From Brachybacterium sp. EE-P12 (GTDB lineage Bacteria > Actinomycetota > Actinomycetes > Actinomycetales > Dermabacteraceae): DNA of 64,000 bases. The stretch is from assembly GCF_003711805.1 (NCBI RefSeq), contig NZ_QXCP01000001.1, positions 174,584-238,583 of the forward strand, written 5' to 3'. Below the pieces are notes generated by a model that made no database searches, was not told the DNA's origin, and saw only the letters and a program-made list of their open reading frames with translations. Position numbers and translations under genes: made by a program. Shown one piece after another: positions 34,437-42,095 of this stretch (positions are counted from its first letter, which is position 1; each line of letters starts with the position of its first letter).

Positions 34437-35225
34437 GTGCCCGCACCCGTCCTGCACAGCGAGGTGGTCCGCGTGCTGGGCGAGGAGATCGTGGGCGGGG
34501 TGCTCCCCGCGGGCCACGTCCTGAGCCTCGCCGGGATCGAGGAGCGCTTCTCCCGCTCCCGCACCGTGGTGCGCGAGGCGGTGCGGGTGCTCGAGTCCCT
34601 GGGGCTGGTGGTCCCGAAGCGCCGCGTAGGCGTGACGGTGCAGCCCAGCTCCGCCTGGTCCGTGCTGTCGCCGCAGGTGATCGCGTGGCGGCTGGCCTCC
34701 GACGCCCGGGAGGAGCAGCTGCGCAGCCTCACCCAGCTGCGGCAGGCGGTCGAGCCCGCCGCCGCCCGGGCCGCGGCGCTGCGGGTCGCCGAGCACCCCG
34801 GCGGCGCCCGGAAGGGTGGAGGCCATGCTGCCGCGCCCGACAGCGCCGACGCTGATCCGTCGGCCGACGACGCGGGTGCCGACCACCAGCCGGTGGCCGC
34901 GCTCCTCGCCGCCGCCTCGCGCCTCCACGAGCTCGGCCTGCGCGGGGAGGGTACGGGGGAGGAGTACATCGAGGCCGATGTCGCCTTCCACGGCCTGCTC
35001 CTGCGGGCGAGCGGGAACGAGATGTTCGCGGCGCTGGAGTCGACGATCGCGGAGGTCCTGCGCGGCCGGGCGCAGCTGGGCCGCAATCCCGAGTGGCCGA
35101 CCCGTCGGGCGCTCGACCTCCACCTCGAGCTCGCCCGCGCGATCGAGGAGGGGTGTGCAGAGGTGGCCGAAGCGGCCGCGCACGCGATCGCGGGCGACGT
35201 CCTGCGCGAGATCGGCGGCGAGTAG
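34437..35225 (+). CDS. FadR-type GntR transcriptional regulator
   Basis: This 262-residue regulator has a winged helix at about residues 1-70 (FSRSRTVVREAVRVLESLGLV) and an FCD domain with D/H ligands in EADVAFH, LHLELA and AHAIAG. The GTG at 34437 follows GAGGAGG. Between FCD helices (about residues 125-160) it has an Ala/Asp/Gly-rich insertion not expected in the family. It lies between a divergent SDR and the IlvD/Edd gene, and a strong inverted repeat at 35305 precedes the latter, so it probably controls that gene. Confidence 0.85.
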   Translation: MPAPVLHSEVVRVLGEEIVGGVLPAGHVLSLAGIEERFSRSRTVVREAVRVLESLGLVVPKRRVGVTVQPSSAWSVLSPQVIAWRLASDAREEQLRSLTQLRQAVEPAAARAAALRVAEHPGGARKGGGHAAAPDSADADPSADDAGADHQPVAALLAAASRLHELGLRGEGTGEEYIEADVAFHGLLLRASGNEMFAALESTIAEVLRGRAQLGRNPEWPTRRALDLHLELARAIEEGCAEVAEAAAHAIAGDVLREIGGE

Positions 35226-35304
35226 CCCGGGCGGGTCCCCGTCCCCGGGTCCGTGCCCGCCTGCGCGCCAGGGCGCCGGGTCGTGCCCGGAGTGCCCAGC
35301 AGCT

Positions 35305-35325
35305 GCAAATGGTGTTACCTTTTGC
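35305..35325. promoter_or_regulatory. GntR-type operator before the IlvD/Edd gene
   Basis: Half-sites GCAAATGGT and ACCTTTTGC are separated by GTT and pair except at one position each, giving the pattern GGT-n3-ACC common for FadR-family operators. It sits 103 bp before the IlvD/Edd ATG and 80 bp after the regulator gene. Confidence 0.65.
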
Positions 35326-35427
35326 GTGATGCGTCGCCCGCGCTCCACCGTCGGAGCGTCCGAGGTCTCCACCGCCGGAACCCCCGTCGGCCGCGGCGCC
35401 CACCGCACTCCCGAGAGGATCTCCGAC

Positions 35428-37146
35428 ATGTCGGATCTGCGCAGCGCCCAGTGGTACGTCGGCGATGACCGCAACGCCTACATCCACCGCGCATGGATGC
35501 GGCGCGGTCTGCCCGCCTCCGCCTTCGAGGGCACCCGCCCCCACATCGCGATCGCGAACACCGCGAGCGACCTCGTGCCCTGCAACATGCACCTGGGCGA
35601 GGTCGCCCGCTCTGTCTCGAACGGCATCCACGAGGCAGGCGGCATCCCCCTCGAGCTGCCTGTGATGGGACTCGGCGAGACTCTCGTCCGCCCCACCGCG
35701 ATGCTCTGGCGGAACCTCGCCGCGATGCAGATGGAGGAGATGGTCCGCGCCAACCCCGTCGATGGCGTGGTCCTGCTCGGCGGCTGCGACAAGACGATCC
35801 CCTCGCTGCTCATGGCCGCCGCGTCCGTCGGGATCCCCGCGCTGGTCGTGCCCGGCGGGCCGATGCTCTCGGGCACCTTCCGCGGCAAGCCGCTCGGCTG
35901 CGGCACCGACGTGTGGAAGCTCAGCGAGGACGTGCGCGGCGGAGGGCTCTCCGAGAAGGACTTCCTCGCCTCGGAGTCCTCCATGATCCGCTCCAAGGGG
36001 CACTGCAACACGATGGGCACCGCCTCGACGATGGGTCTGGTCGCCGAGGCGCTCGGCATGGTGCTCCCGGGCCTCGCCGGCACCCCGGCCCCCGATGCGC
36101 GGCTGCTCGAGGGCGCCCACGCGAGCGGACGTCGGATCGTCGAGGTGGTCGGCGAGGGGCTCACCCCGCAGCGCGTCATCACCGAGGCCTCCGTGCGCAA
36201 CGCGATCGTGGCGCTCGCCGCGATCGGCGGCTCCACCAACGCGGTCGTGCACCTGCTCGCGATCGCGGGGCGACTGGGCCTGGACATCTCGCTGGACGAC
36301 TTCGACAGCGTCGGGGCCGACGTCCCGCTGCTGGTGAACCTCCAGCCCTCCGGGCAGCACCTGATGGACGACCTCTTCCGCGCCGGCGGCTTCCTCGCCG
36401 TGCTGAAGGAGGTCCGCGACCTGCTGGACACCTCGGCGCTGACCGTCTCCGGCCGGCCGCTCGTCGATCACCTCGAGGATGCCCGCAGCTGGGACCACGA
36501 CGTGATCGCCACGCGTGAGGAGCCCCTGCAGGAGAAGGCCGGCATCGCCGTGCTGCGCGGCAGCCTCGCCCCGGGCGGCGCGATCGTGAAGCCCTCGGCC
36601 GCGACCCCGGCGCTGCTCCAGCACCGCGGGCCCGCCGTCGTCTTCGACTCGATCGAGGACTTCCGCGCCCGCATCGACGACCCCGACCTCGAGGTCGACG
36701 AGCACTCCGTGCTGGTGCTGCGCGGCTGCGGTCCCAAGGGCTACCCGGGCATGCCCGAGGTCGCGAACATGCCCCTTCCCCGCAAGCTCCTGGAGCGCGG
36801 GGTGCGGGACATGGTGCGCATCTGCGACGGCCGCATGAGCGGCACCGCGTACGGCACCGTGGTGCTCCACGTGACCCCGGAGGCGGCCGACGGCGGGCCG
36901 CTGGCCCTGGTGCGCACCGGCGACATCGTCGTGCTGGACGTCGCGGCGCGCCGCCTGGACGTGGAGGTCGACGCCGAGGAGCTCGCCTCCCGCACCCCGG
37001 ACGAGGCCACCCTCGCCGGCTGCGCGAAGCCCGAGCGCGGCTGGCAGCGGCTCTACGTCGAGCACGTGACCCAGGCGAGCACCGGCGCCGACCTGGACTT
37101 CCTGGTCGGGGCCAGCGGGCACGAGGTGCACCGTGAGTCGCACTGA
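35428..37146 (+). CDS. IlvD/Edd-family sugar-acid dehydratase
   Basis: This 572-residue iron-sulfur dehydratase has cluster cysteines in VPCNMHL, GGCDKTIP and GHCNTMGTAS. CDGRMSGTAYG near the C-terminus is a family signature. The ATG follows GAGAGGATCTCC. The length and text resemble the L-arabonate/D-xylonate/D-fuconate dehydratase subgroup more than branched-chain IlvD; no leucine/valine genes are nearby. The product would be a 2-keto-3-deoxy sugar acid. No aldolase is adjacent, so downstream steps are outside or shared. Confidence 0.88.
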   Translation: MSDLRSAQWYVGDDRNAYIHRAWMRRGLPASAFEGTRPHIAIANTASDLVPCNMHLGEVARSVSNGIHEAGGIPLELPVMGLGETLVRPTAMLWRNLAAMQMEEMVRANPVDGVVLLGGCDKTIPSLLMAAASVGIPALVVPGGPMLSGTFRGKPLGCGTDVWKLSEDVRGGGLSEKDFLASESSMIRSKGHCNTMGTASTMGLVAEALGMVLPGLAGTPAPDARLLEGAHASGRRIVEVVGEGLTPQRVITEASVRNAIVALAAIGGSTNAVVHLLAIAGRLGLDISLDDFDSVGADVPLLVNLQPSGQHLMDDLFRAGGFLAVLKEVRDLLDTSALTVSGRPLVDHLEDARSWDHDVIATREEPLQEKAGIAVLRGSLAPGGAIVKPSAATPALLQHRGPAVVFDSIEDFRARIDDPDLEVDEHSVLVLRGCGPKGYPGMPEVANMPLPRKLLERGVRDMVRICDGRMSGTAYGTVVLHVTPEAADGGPLALVRTGDIVVLDVAARRLDVEVDAEELASRTPDEATLAGCAKPERGWQRLYVEHVTQASTGADLDFLVGASGHEVHRESH

Positions 37147-37250
37147 GGCCTGGCCGGCCCGCTGCGGGCCCGTGCGCCGGGCTCGCCGTGCGGGGCCACG
37201 TGCTGAGCTCCCCCTCCCCGGGCCCGCTCGGCTCGCTGCGCGACCTGGCA

Positions 37251-37326
37251 TGGTCAGGCGCTGGCGGTGGGCGTCCGGCTGTGCCACATGTGGCGTAGTG
37301 GTACGCCCACCGCCACCAGGTGACCA
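37251..37326. terminator. Nested stem-loop after the IlvD/Edd gene
   Basis: TGGTCA/TGACCA form the outer stem, then a 5-nt internal mismatch, then TGGCGGTGGGCGT pairs with ACGCCCACCGCCA. The loop itself contains the perfect palindrome GCCACATGTGGC (37283-37294). It is 104 bp past the stop, without a T-tract. Confidence 0.55.
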
Positions 37327-37340
37327 CGGCCGGGTCCAGT

Positions 37341-37370
37341 CTGCCCCGAGCCGCCCCGAGCCGCCCCGAG
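37341..37370. repeat. Short GC-rich tandem repeat
   Basis: Three consecutive 10-bp units of CYGCCCCGAG lie in the gap before the fucose operon. It probably reflects local slippage and has no evident function. Confidence 0.5.
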
Positions 37371-37465
37371 CGCTCCGATGAGTGCGCCGCCATCTGCTGC
37401 GCGCGACCCGCTGGCCTGCTCGCTTGACGTCACGCTGCGACCGCACGAAGATGGTGCCGATCAAA

Positions 37466-37478
37466 GATCCGATGTCTG
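37466..37478. promoter_or_regulatory. GATCCGATGTCTG site before the fucose operon
   Basis: This 13-mer recurs with one change (GATCGGATGTCTG) at 41955-41967, next to the FadR-type regulator gene that sits between the fucose genes. Sharing between regulator and target promoters suggests it is the operator. It lies 131 bp before the fuconate dehydratase ATG. Confidence 0.45.
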
Positions 37479-37608
37479 ATCGTGTCGGACGCTCCGAGCC
37501 GCGACGGCTCCGCCCGCCCGCACCGCGCCCGCACCCCGCCCGCGTCCCACTCGCATCGCCGCGGCAGGGCACGGCAGGCACCGGTCCGACCCAGGAGAGA
37601 CGCTGCCG

Positions 37609-38961
37609 ATGAGCACCTTCACCGCCCTCGACGTCCAGGACGTCCGCTTCCCCACCAGCCGCGACCTCTCCGGCTCCGACGCGATGAACCCCGACCCCGA
37701 CTACTCCGCCGCGTATCTCACCGTGCGCACGGACGCGGATGATGCCGGGACCTCGCTCGTGTTCACGATCGGCCGCGGCAACGACGTGCAGGGCGCCGCC
37801 ATCGCGGCGCTGGCCCCGCATCTGCTGGGCCGCGACGTCGAGGAGATCCTCGCGGACCTCGGCGGGCTCCACCGCCGCCTGACCGACGACTCGCAGCTGC
37901 GCTGGCTGGGCCCGGAGAAGGGCGTGATGACCATGGCGATCGGCGCCGTGGTCAACGCCCTGTGGGACCTGCGCGCCCGGCGCGAGGGCCGCCCCCTGTG
38001 GCTCACCCTCGCCTCCCTCACCCCCGAGGAGCTGCTGGACCTCGTGGACCTGCGCTATCTCGAGGACGTCCTCACCCGCGAGGAGGCGCTCGAGATCCTG
38101 CGCCGCGGCGCCGAGGGCAAGCAGGAGCGGATCGCCGCGCTGCGCGAGAGCGGCGTCCCCGCCTACACCACCACCCCCGGCTGGCTCGGCTACAGCGACG
38201 AGAAGCTCACCCGGCTGCTGCACGAGGCCCGCGACGAGGGCTTCGAGATGGTCAAGCTCAAGGTCGGCGCCGATGCCGCGGACGACGAGCGCCGCATGCG
38301 CATCGCCCGCGAGGTGATGGGGCCGGGCTACCCGATCGCGGTGGACGCGAACCAGCGCTGGGGCACCGCCGCGGCGATCGAGGCCATCCGGGCGCTCGCC
38401 CCGCACGACCCGTACTGGATCGAGGAGCCCACCTACCCCGACGACGTCCTCGCCCACGCCGCGATCCGCGAGGCCGTCGCCCCGGTGCGGATCGCGACCG
38501 GCGAGCAGGGCGCGAACCGGATCCTGTTCAAGCAGCTCCTGCAGGCCGGCGCGATCGATGTGCTCCAGGCCGATGCGACCCGCGTCGCCGGCATCACCGA
38601 GAACCTCGCGATCCTCCTGCTCGCGGCCAAGTTCGACGTGCCCGTCTGCCCGCACGCGGGCGGGGTGGGGCTGTGCGAGATGGTCCAGCACATCGCCTTC
38701 CTCGACGCGGCCGCGATCGCGGGGGAGGATCCGCGGCGTCGGATCGAGTTCGTCGACCACCTCCACGAGCACTTCGAGGTGCCCGTGCGGATCGAGCGCG
38801 GCGCCTACATGCCCCCGGAGGAGCCGGGCGGCGGCGCGCGGATGCACGAGGCATCGGTCCGCGACCACCTCTTCCCGGACGGTCCCGTCTGGCGGGAGAT
38901 CCTCGCCGACGGCGAGCGCGCCGCCACCGCGCCCGCCGCCACCGCGCCCGCTGCCCCCTGA
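37609..38961 (+). CDS. L-fuconate dehydratase
   Basis: This 450-residue enolase-superfamily enzyme closely follows the Xanthomonas L-fuconate dehydratase: [26 protein letters not shown] at the start, [11 protein letters not shown] near residue 100, and active-site pieces [27 protein letters not shown] and [13 protein letters not shown]. The usual His after the third metal Glu is Gln here (TGEQ). The start ATG follows CAGGAGAG. It dehydrates L-fuconate to 2-keto-3-deoxy-L-fuconate and is the first gene of the fucose operon. The C-terminal tail is Ala/Pro-rich and dispensable-looking. Confidence 0.92.
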   Translation: MSTFTALDVQDVRFPTSRDLSGSDAMNPDPDYSAAYLTVRTDADDAGTSLVFTIGRGNDVQGAAIAALAPHLLGRDVEEILADLGGLHRRLTDDSQLRWLGPEKGVMTMAIGAVVNALWDLRARREGRPLWLTLASLTPEELLDLVDLRYLEDVLTREEALEILRRGAEGKQERIAALRESGVPAYTTTPGWLGYSDEKLTRLLHEARDEGFEMVKLKVGADAADDERRMRIAREVMGPGYPIAVDANQRWGTAAAIEAIRALAPHDPYWIEEPTYPDDVLAHAAIREAVAPVRIATGEQGANRILFKQLLQAGAIDVLQADATRVAGITENLAILLLAAKFDVPVCPHAGGVGLCEMVQHIAFLDAAAIAGEDPRRRIEFVDHLHEHFEVPVRIERGAYMPPEEPGGGARMHEASVRDHLFPDGPVWREILADGERAATAPAATAPAAP

Positions 38962-38990
38962 CCCTCCGCCCCACGACGAGGAGACCGCCC

Positions 38991-39329
38991 ATGGAGCACA
39001 TCGCCCTGCACACCCGGATCGCCGAGGGCCACGAGGAGGACTACGAGCGCGAGCACGCCCGCATCCCCGACGAGCTCGATGCCGCGCTGCGCGCCGCCGG
39101 GGTGCATGCCTGGCGGATCTGGCGCGACGGCCGCGACATCTTCCACCTCGTCGAGGTCGAGGACTATCGCGCCATGCGCCGCCGCCTCGCGGAGGACCCC
39201 GCCAACCAGCGCTGGCAGGAGCACATCAACCAGTTCCTCGAGGTCGTCGACGACTACGGCGGCGAGGACGACGGGATCCGCCCTGTCTGGTCCCTGCCCG
39301 CCGACGCGCCGGGGGAGGGGCGCGCATGA
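38991..39329 (+). CDS. RhaM-family L-rhamnose/L-fucose mutarotase
   Basis: This 112-residue protein of the L-rhamnose mutarotase family has the His in MEHIALHTRI, YEREHARIPDEL, and IWRDGRDIFHLVEVEDY. The ATG follows GAGGAGACC. It overlaps the aldo/keto reductase gene by ATGA. The enzyme speeds interconversion of the alpha and beta anomers, here probably of L-fucose, for the dehydrogenase. It sits in a fucose operon, so L-fucose is the likely sugar even though the family is named for rhamnose. Confidence 0.87.
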   Translation: MEHIALHTRIAEGHEEDYEREHARIPDELDAALRAAGVHAWRIWRDGRDIFHLVEVEDYRAMRRRLAEDPANQRWQEHINQFLEVVDDYGGEDDGIRPVWSLPADAPGEGRA

Positions 39330-40342
39330 GCGCCGCCGAGCCGTCGGCCGCCGCGCCCGAGAGCCCCCCGCTCGCCCTGCCGCCGCTGGGCTTCGGCGCC
39401 GCGCAGCTCGGGAACCTCTACCGGGCCACCACCGACGAGGAGGCCGCAGGCGCCGTCGCCGCCGCGTGGGAGGGCGGGATCCGTTACTTCGACACCGCCC
39501 CGCACTACGGCATCGGCACCTCCGAGCGTCGCCTCGGCGCGCTCCTGCACGAGTACCCGCGGGAGGAGTATCTGCTCTCGACGAAGGTCGGACGTCTGCT
39601 GCGTCCCGGGCCGGGCACCGGGGACGACATGGCGCACTCCTTCGCGGTCCCGGACGACCACGTGCGGCAGTGGGACTTCTCCGAGGCCGGCATCCGCCGC
39701 TCCCATGCGGAGTCCCTCGAGCGCCTCGGGATGGACCGCGTGGACATCCTCCTCGCCCACGATCCCGAGGAGGGGCCGACGGAGCAGGCCTTCGCCGAGG
39801 GGCTGCCCGCCCTCGCCCGGATGCGGGAGGAGGGGCTCGTGCGCGCCGTCGGCGTCGGCTCCAAGGACGCCGACGTGCTCACCCGCGCGGTCCGCACGGG
39901 ACTGATCGACCTGGTCATGCTCTCGGGCCGGTACACGCTGCTGGAGCAGGCGGCCTCGCGGGAGCTGCTCGCCGAGTGCGAGCGGTGCGGCGTCGGCGTG
40001 ATCGCGGTGTCCGTGTTCAACTCCGGCCTGCTCTCCCGGCACGAGGTGCCGGCCGACGCGACCTACGAGTACGCGCAGGCCCCGGCGGCGATGCTGCAGC
40101 AGGCGCGGGAGCTCGCCGCGCTCGCCGAGCGCCATGGCGTGACCCTGCCGGACCTCGCCGTGCAGTACCCGCTGCGGCATCCGGCCGTGCGCTCGGTCGC
40201 CCTCGGGATGCGCACCGCCGCGCAGGTCCGCTCGAACGTGGAGCGGATGGCGGCGCGGATCCCGGAGGAGGCGTGGGAGGATGTCGCGCGCCTCGAGCGC
40301 GCGGCTCCGTCGGCCGGGGGCGCTGCCGATGCCGCCCGCTGA
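39326..40342 (+). CDS. Aldo/keto reductase, probable L-fucose 1-dehydrogenase
   Basis: This 338-residue AKR TIM barrel has catalytic Asp/Tyr/Lys/His in FDTAPHYGIGTSE, STKVGR and LAHDPEE. The LGFGAAQLGNLYR start and long length fit the D-threo-aldose/L-fucose dehydrogenase subgroup. Its ATG overlaps the mutarotase stop, and it overlaps the lactonase by 14 bp. It would oxidise L-fucose at C1 to the lactone with NAD(P). Context strongly supports fucose; D-arabinose or L-galactose are possible side substrates. Confidence 0.86.
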   Translation: MSAAEPSAAAPESPPLALPPLGFGAAQLGNLYRATTDEEAAGAVAAAWEGGIRYFDTAPHYGIGTSERRLGALLHEYPREEYLLSTKVGRLLRPGPGTGDDMAHSFAVPDDHVRQWDFSEAGIRRSHAESLERLGMDRVDILLAHDPEEGPTEQAFAEGLPALARMREEGLVRAVGVGSKDADVLTRAVRTGLIDLVMLSGRYTLLEQAASRELLAECERCGVGVIAVSVFNSGLLSRHEVPADATYEYAQAPAAMLQQARELAALAERHGVTLPDLAVQYPLRHPAVRSVALGMRTAAQVRSNVERMAARIPEEAWEDVARLERAAPSAGGAADAAR

Positions 40343-41219
40343 GCCGATGCCGGGCCCCGCCCCCGTCACCGACGCCCACCTCCACCTCTGGGATCTCGCC
40401 GAGAGCGACTACGCCTGGCTCGCCGGGGCGCCGGAGCCGCTGCGCCGCACGGTCGCCGTCGAGGACGTGCGCGAGGGCCTGCTCGACCTCGGCGTGACCC
40501 GTGTGATCCTGGTCCAGGCCGACGACACCGCGGAGGACACCGCCCACCTCCAGCGCACCGCCCGTGCGATCGAGGCCGACGGGCGACTCGCCCGCGCCGA
40601 CGTGGTCGGCTGGCTGCCGCTGACCGACCCCGGCGTCGTCGCGGAGGCGCTCGCCGACCCGCGGCGCACGGACCATCTCGTCGGCGTGCGCCATCTCGTC
40701 CACGACGAGCCCGACCCCGGGTTCCTCGACCGGCCCGAGGTCGCTCGGTCCCTGGACCTGCTGGCCGCGGCCGGTCTGCCGCTCGACGTGCCCGACGCCT
40801 TCGAGCGACACATGGGCCAGGTGGCGCGCCTCGCGGCACGGCATCCCACGCTCACCGTCGTCCTCGACCACCTGGGCAAGCCGCCGCTCGGCGACGAGGC
40901 CGCGATGGGGCGCTGGCGCACGCAGATCGCCGCGATCGCCGAGCGTCCCAACACTGTCGCGAAGCTCTCCGGCCTCGCCACCAGCGGGAACGGCGACTTC
41001 GAGGAGGCTGCGGAGCACGCCCTCGCGCTGTTCGGGCCGCAACGGCTCATGATCGGCTCGGACTGGCCGATCGCACCGCGCGCCCTCGACCTCGGCTCCG
41101 GCTTCGCGCCCCTGCTCGCGCACGTGCGCACCTGGTCCCCGGCCGACGTCGCCGCGGTGACCCACGGGACCGCGCAACGCGTCTACCGCCGTCTCGGCGA
41201 GGCGGCTCGGACCGGGTGA
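40329..41219 (+). CDS. Amidohydrolase-family lactonase, probable L-fucono-lactonase
   Basis: This 296-residue amidohydrolase-2 TIM barrel has TDAHLHLWDL at the start, VGVRHLVHDEPD near residue 115, VLDHLGKP near 178 and IGSDWPIAP near 240, which is the Asp of the metal site. The ATG at 40329 overlaps the AKR gene; an ATG at 40347 is an equally good alternative. It opens L-fuconolactone to L-fuconate, supplying the dehydratase at 37609. It ends 10 bp before the stop of the convergent FadR gene. Confidence 0.88.
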   Translation: MPPAEPMPGPAPVTDAHLHLWDLAESDYAWLAGAPEPLRRTVAVEDVREGLLDLGVTRVILVQADDTAEDTAHLQRTARAIEADGRLARADVVGWLPLTDPGVVAEALADPRRTDHLVGVRHLVHDEPDPGFLDRPEVARSLDLLAAAGLPLDVPDAFERHMGQVARLAARHPTLTVVLDHLGKPPLGDEAAMGRWRTQIAAIAERPNTVAKLSGLATSGNGDFEEAAEHALALFGPQRLMIGSDWPIAPRALDLGSGFAPLLAHVRTWSPADVAAVTHGTAQRVYRRLGEAARTG

Positions 41220-41229
41220 CCGGGTGAGA

Positions 41230-41922
41230 TCACTCCGCCGGCGGCTCGCCCTCCTGCAGCAGCCACGACTCGACCCCGGCCACGTGTGCCGCCGCATAGG
41301 TGCGGGCGAGGTCGGGGCGCCGGGCCCGCAGCGCATCGAGGATGCGGCGGTGCTCGGCAAGCGTCCGCTCCACGGCCGAGTCGTCCGTCAGACCGCGCCA
41401 GATCCGCGCGCGCGCCGTCGAGCCCCCCAGGCTCTCCAGCAGCGTGGAGAGGTAGTCGTTGGGGCAGCGATCGTTGATCAGGCGGTGGAAGGCGACGTCC
41501 GCGTCGACCAGCTCCTCGATGCCGGAGCTCGCGTCGAGGTCCTCCATGATCCGCTCGAGCGCGGCGAAGTCCTCCTCGGTCAGGTGCGGGCAGGCCTGCT
41601 CGACCGCGACCGGCTCGAGGAGCCGTCGGATCTCGAGGATCTCGACGTAGCTGGCGTCCTGGTGCAGGTCCAGCACGAAGGCGAGGGACTCCAGCAGCTG
41701 CTCGGGCTCGAGCGCGGTGACATAGGTGCCGTCGCCCTGGCGCACGTCGAGCACCCGGATCACGGACAGCGCCTTGACCGCCTCGCGAAGCGAGTTGCGG
41801 GAGACGCCGATCCGTTCGGACAGCTCCTTCTCCGGCGGCAGCCGGTCCCCGGGCTTCAGCTCGCCGTCGACCACCATCTGCTTGATGGCGGTGATGGCGC
41901 GGTCGGTGACTGCGGAGGCCAT
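41230..41922 (-). CDS. FadR-type GntR regulator of the fucose genes
   Basis: This 230-residue regulator has winged-helix text LPPEKELSERIGVSRNSLREAVKAL and an FCD domain with ligands DADVAFH, EHRRIL and AAHVAG. The ATG follows GGGAGGGC. It lies between the fucose operon and the fucosidase gene, and the 13-mer GATCGGATGTCTG at 41955 sits just upstream of its start, with a near-identical site before the fuconate dehydratase. It probably represses fucose genes and itself, responding to L-fuconate or a keto-acid product. Confidence 0.88.
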   Translation of the reverse strand: MASAVTDRAITAIKQMVVDGELKPGDRLPPEKELSERIGVSRNSLREAVKALSVIRVLDVRQGDGTYVTALEPEQLLESLAFVLDLHQDASYVEILEIRRLLEPVAVEQACPHLTEEDFAALERIMEDLDASSGIEELVDADVAFHRLINDRCPNDYLSTLLESLGGSTARARIWRGLTDDSAVERTLAEHRRILDALRARRPDLARTYAAAHVAGVESWLLQEGEPPAE

Positions 41923-41954
41923 GGTGCCCTCCCTTTCCCTTGCATGCCAGGCAT

Positions 41955-41967
41955 GATCGGATGTCTG
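41955..41967. promoter_or_regulatory. GATCGGATGTCTG site between regulator and fucosidase
   Basis: This lies 33 bp upstream of the FadR start and 129 bp before the fucosidase ATG. It repeats the site at 37466 with one base changed. It could serve both divergent promoters. Confidence 0.5.
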
Positions 41968-42095
41968 CCCCGGAACTGATTCAAACACGACTCGCCGCTC
42001 GACGCCGCCCGGCCCTGCCCGACCGTCGTCACGAGCGTTCCGCACACCGACCCGCTCGACCGCCACGCACCCTCTACGGAAAGCGAGACACCGCC

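Larger units (their letters stand above)
37147..37608. other. Long intergenic region before the fucose operon
   Basis: In these 462 bp I see a large nested stem-loop (37251-37326), a 10-bp triplicate (37341-37370) and a presumed FadR site (37466-37478). No open frame with a ribosome site or protein-like composition was found. The first part probably ends IlvD/Edd transcription and the second carries the fucose promoter. Confidence 0.55.

Noticed and set aside
35428..37146. Branched-chain amino acid dihydroxyacid dehydratase (ilvD)
   Set aside because: The surroundings are sugar-acid genes with a dedicated FadR regulator, and subgroup features suit acid-sugar dehydratases better.
37147..37608. 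Possible small gene or CRISPR-like repeats in the long gap
   Set aside because: The only repeats are a 10-bp triplicate and palindromes; no spacers and no plausible coding frame were seen.
34729..38868. A 1379-codon minus-strand frame across the IlvD/Edd and fucose genes
   Set aside because: It runs opposite to two well-recognised enzymes, has low-complexity His/Arg/Gly composition and crosses hairpins and promoters.
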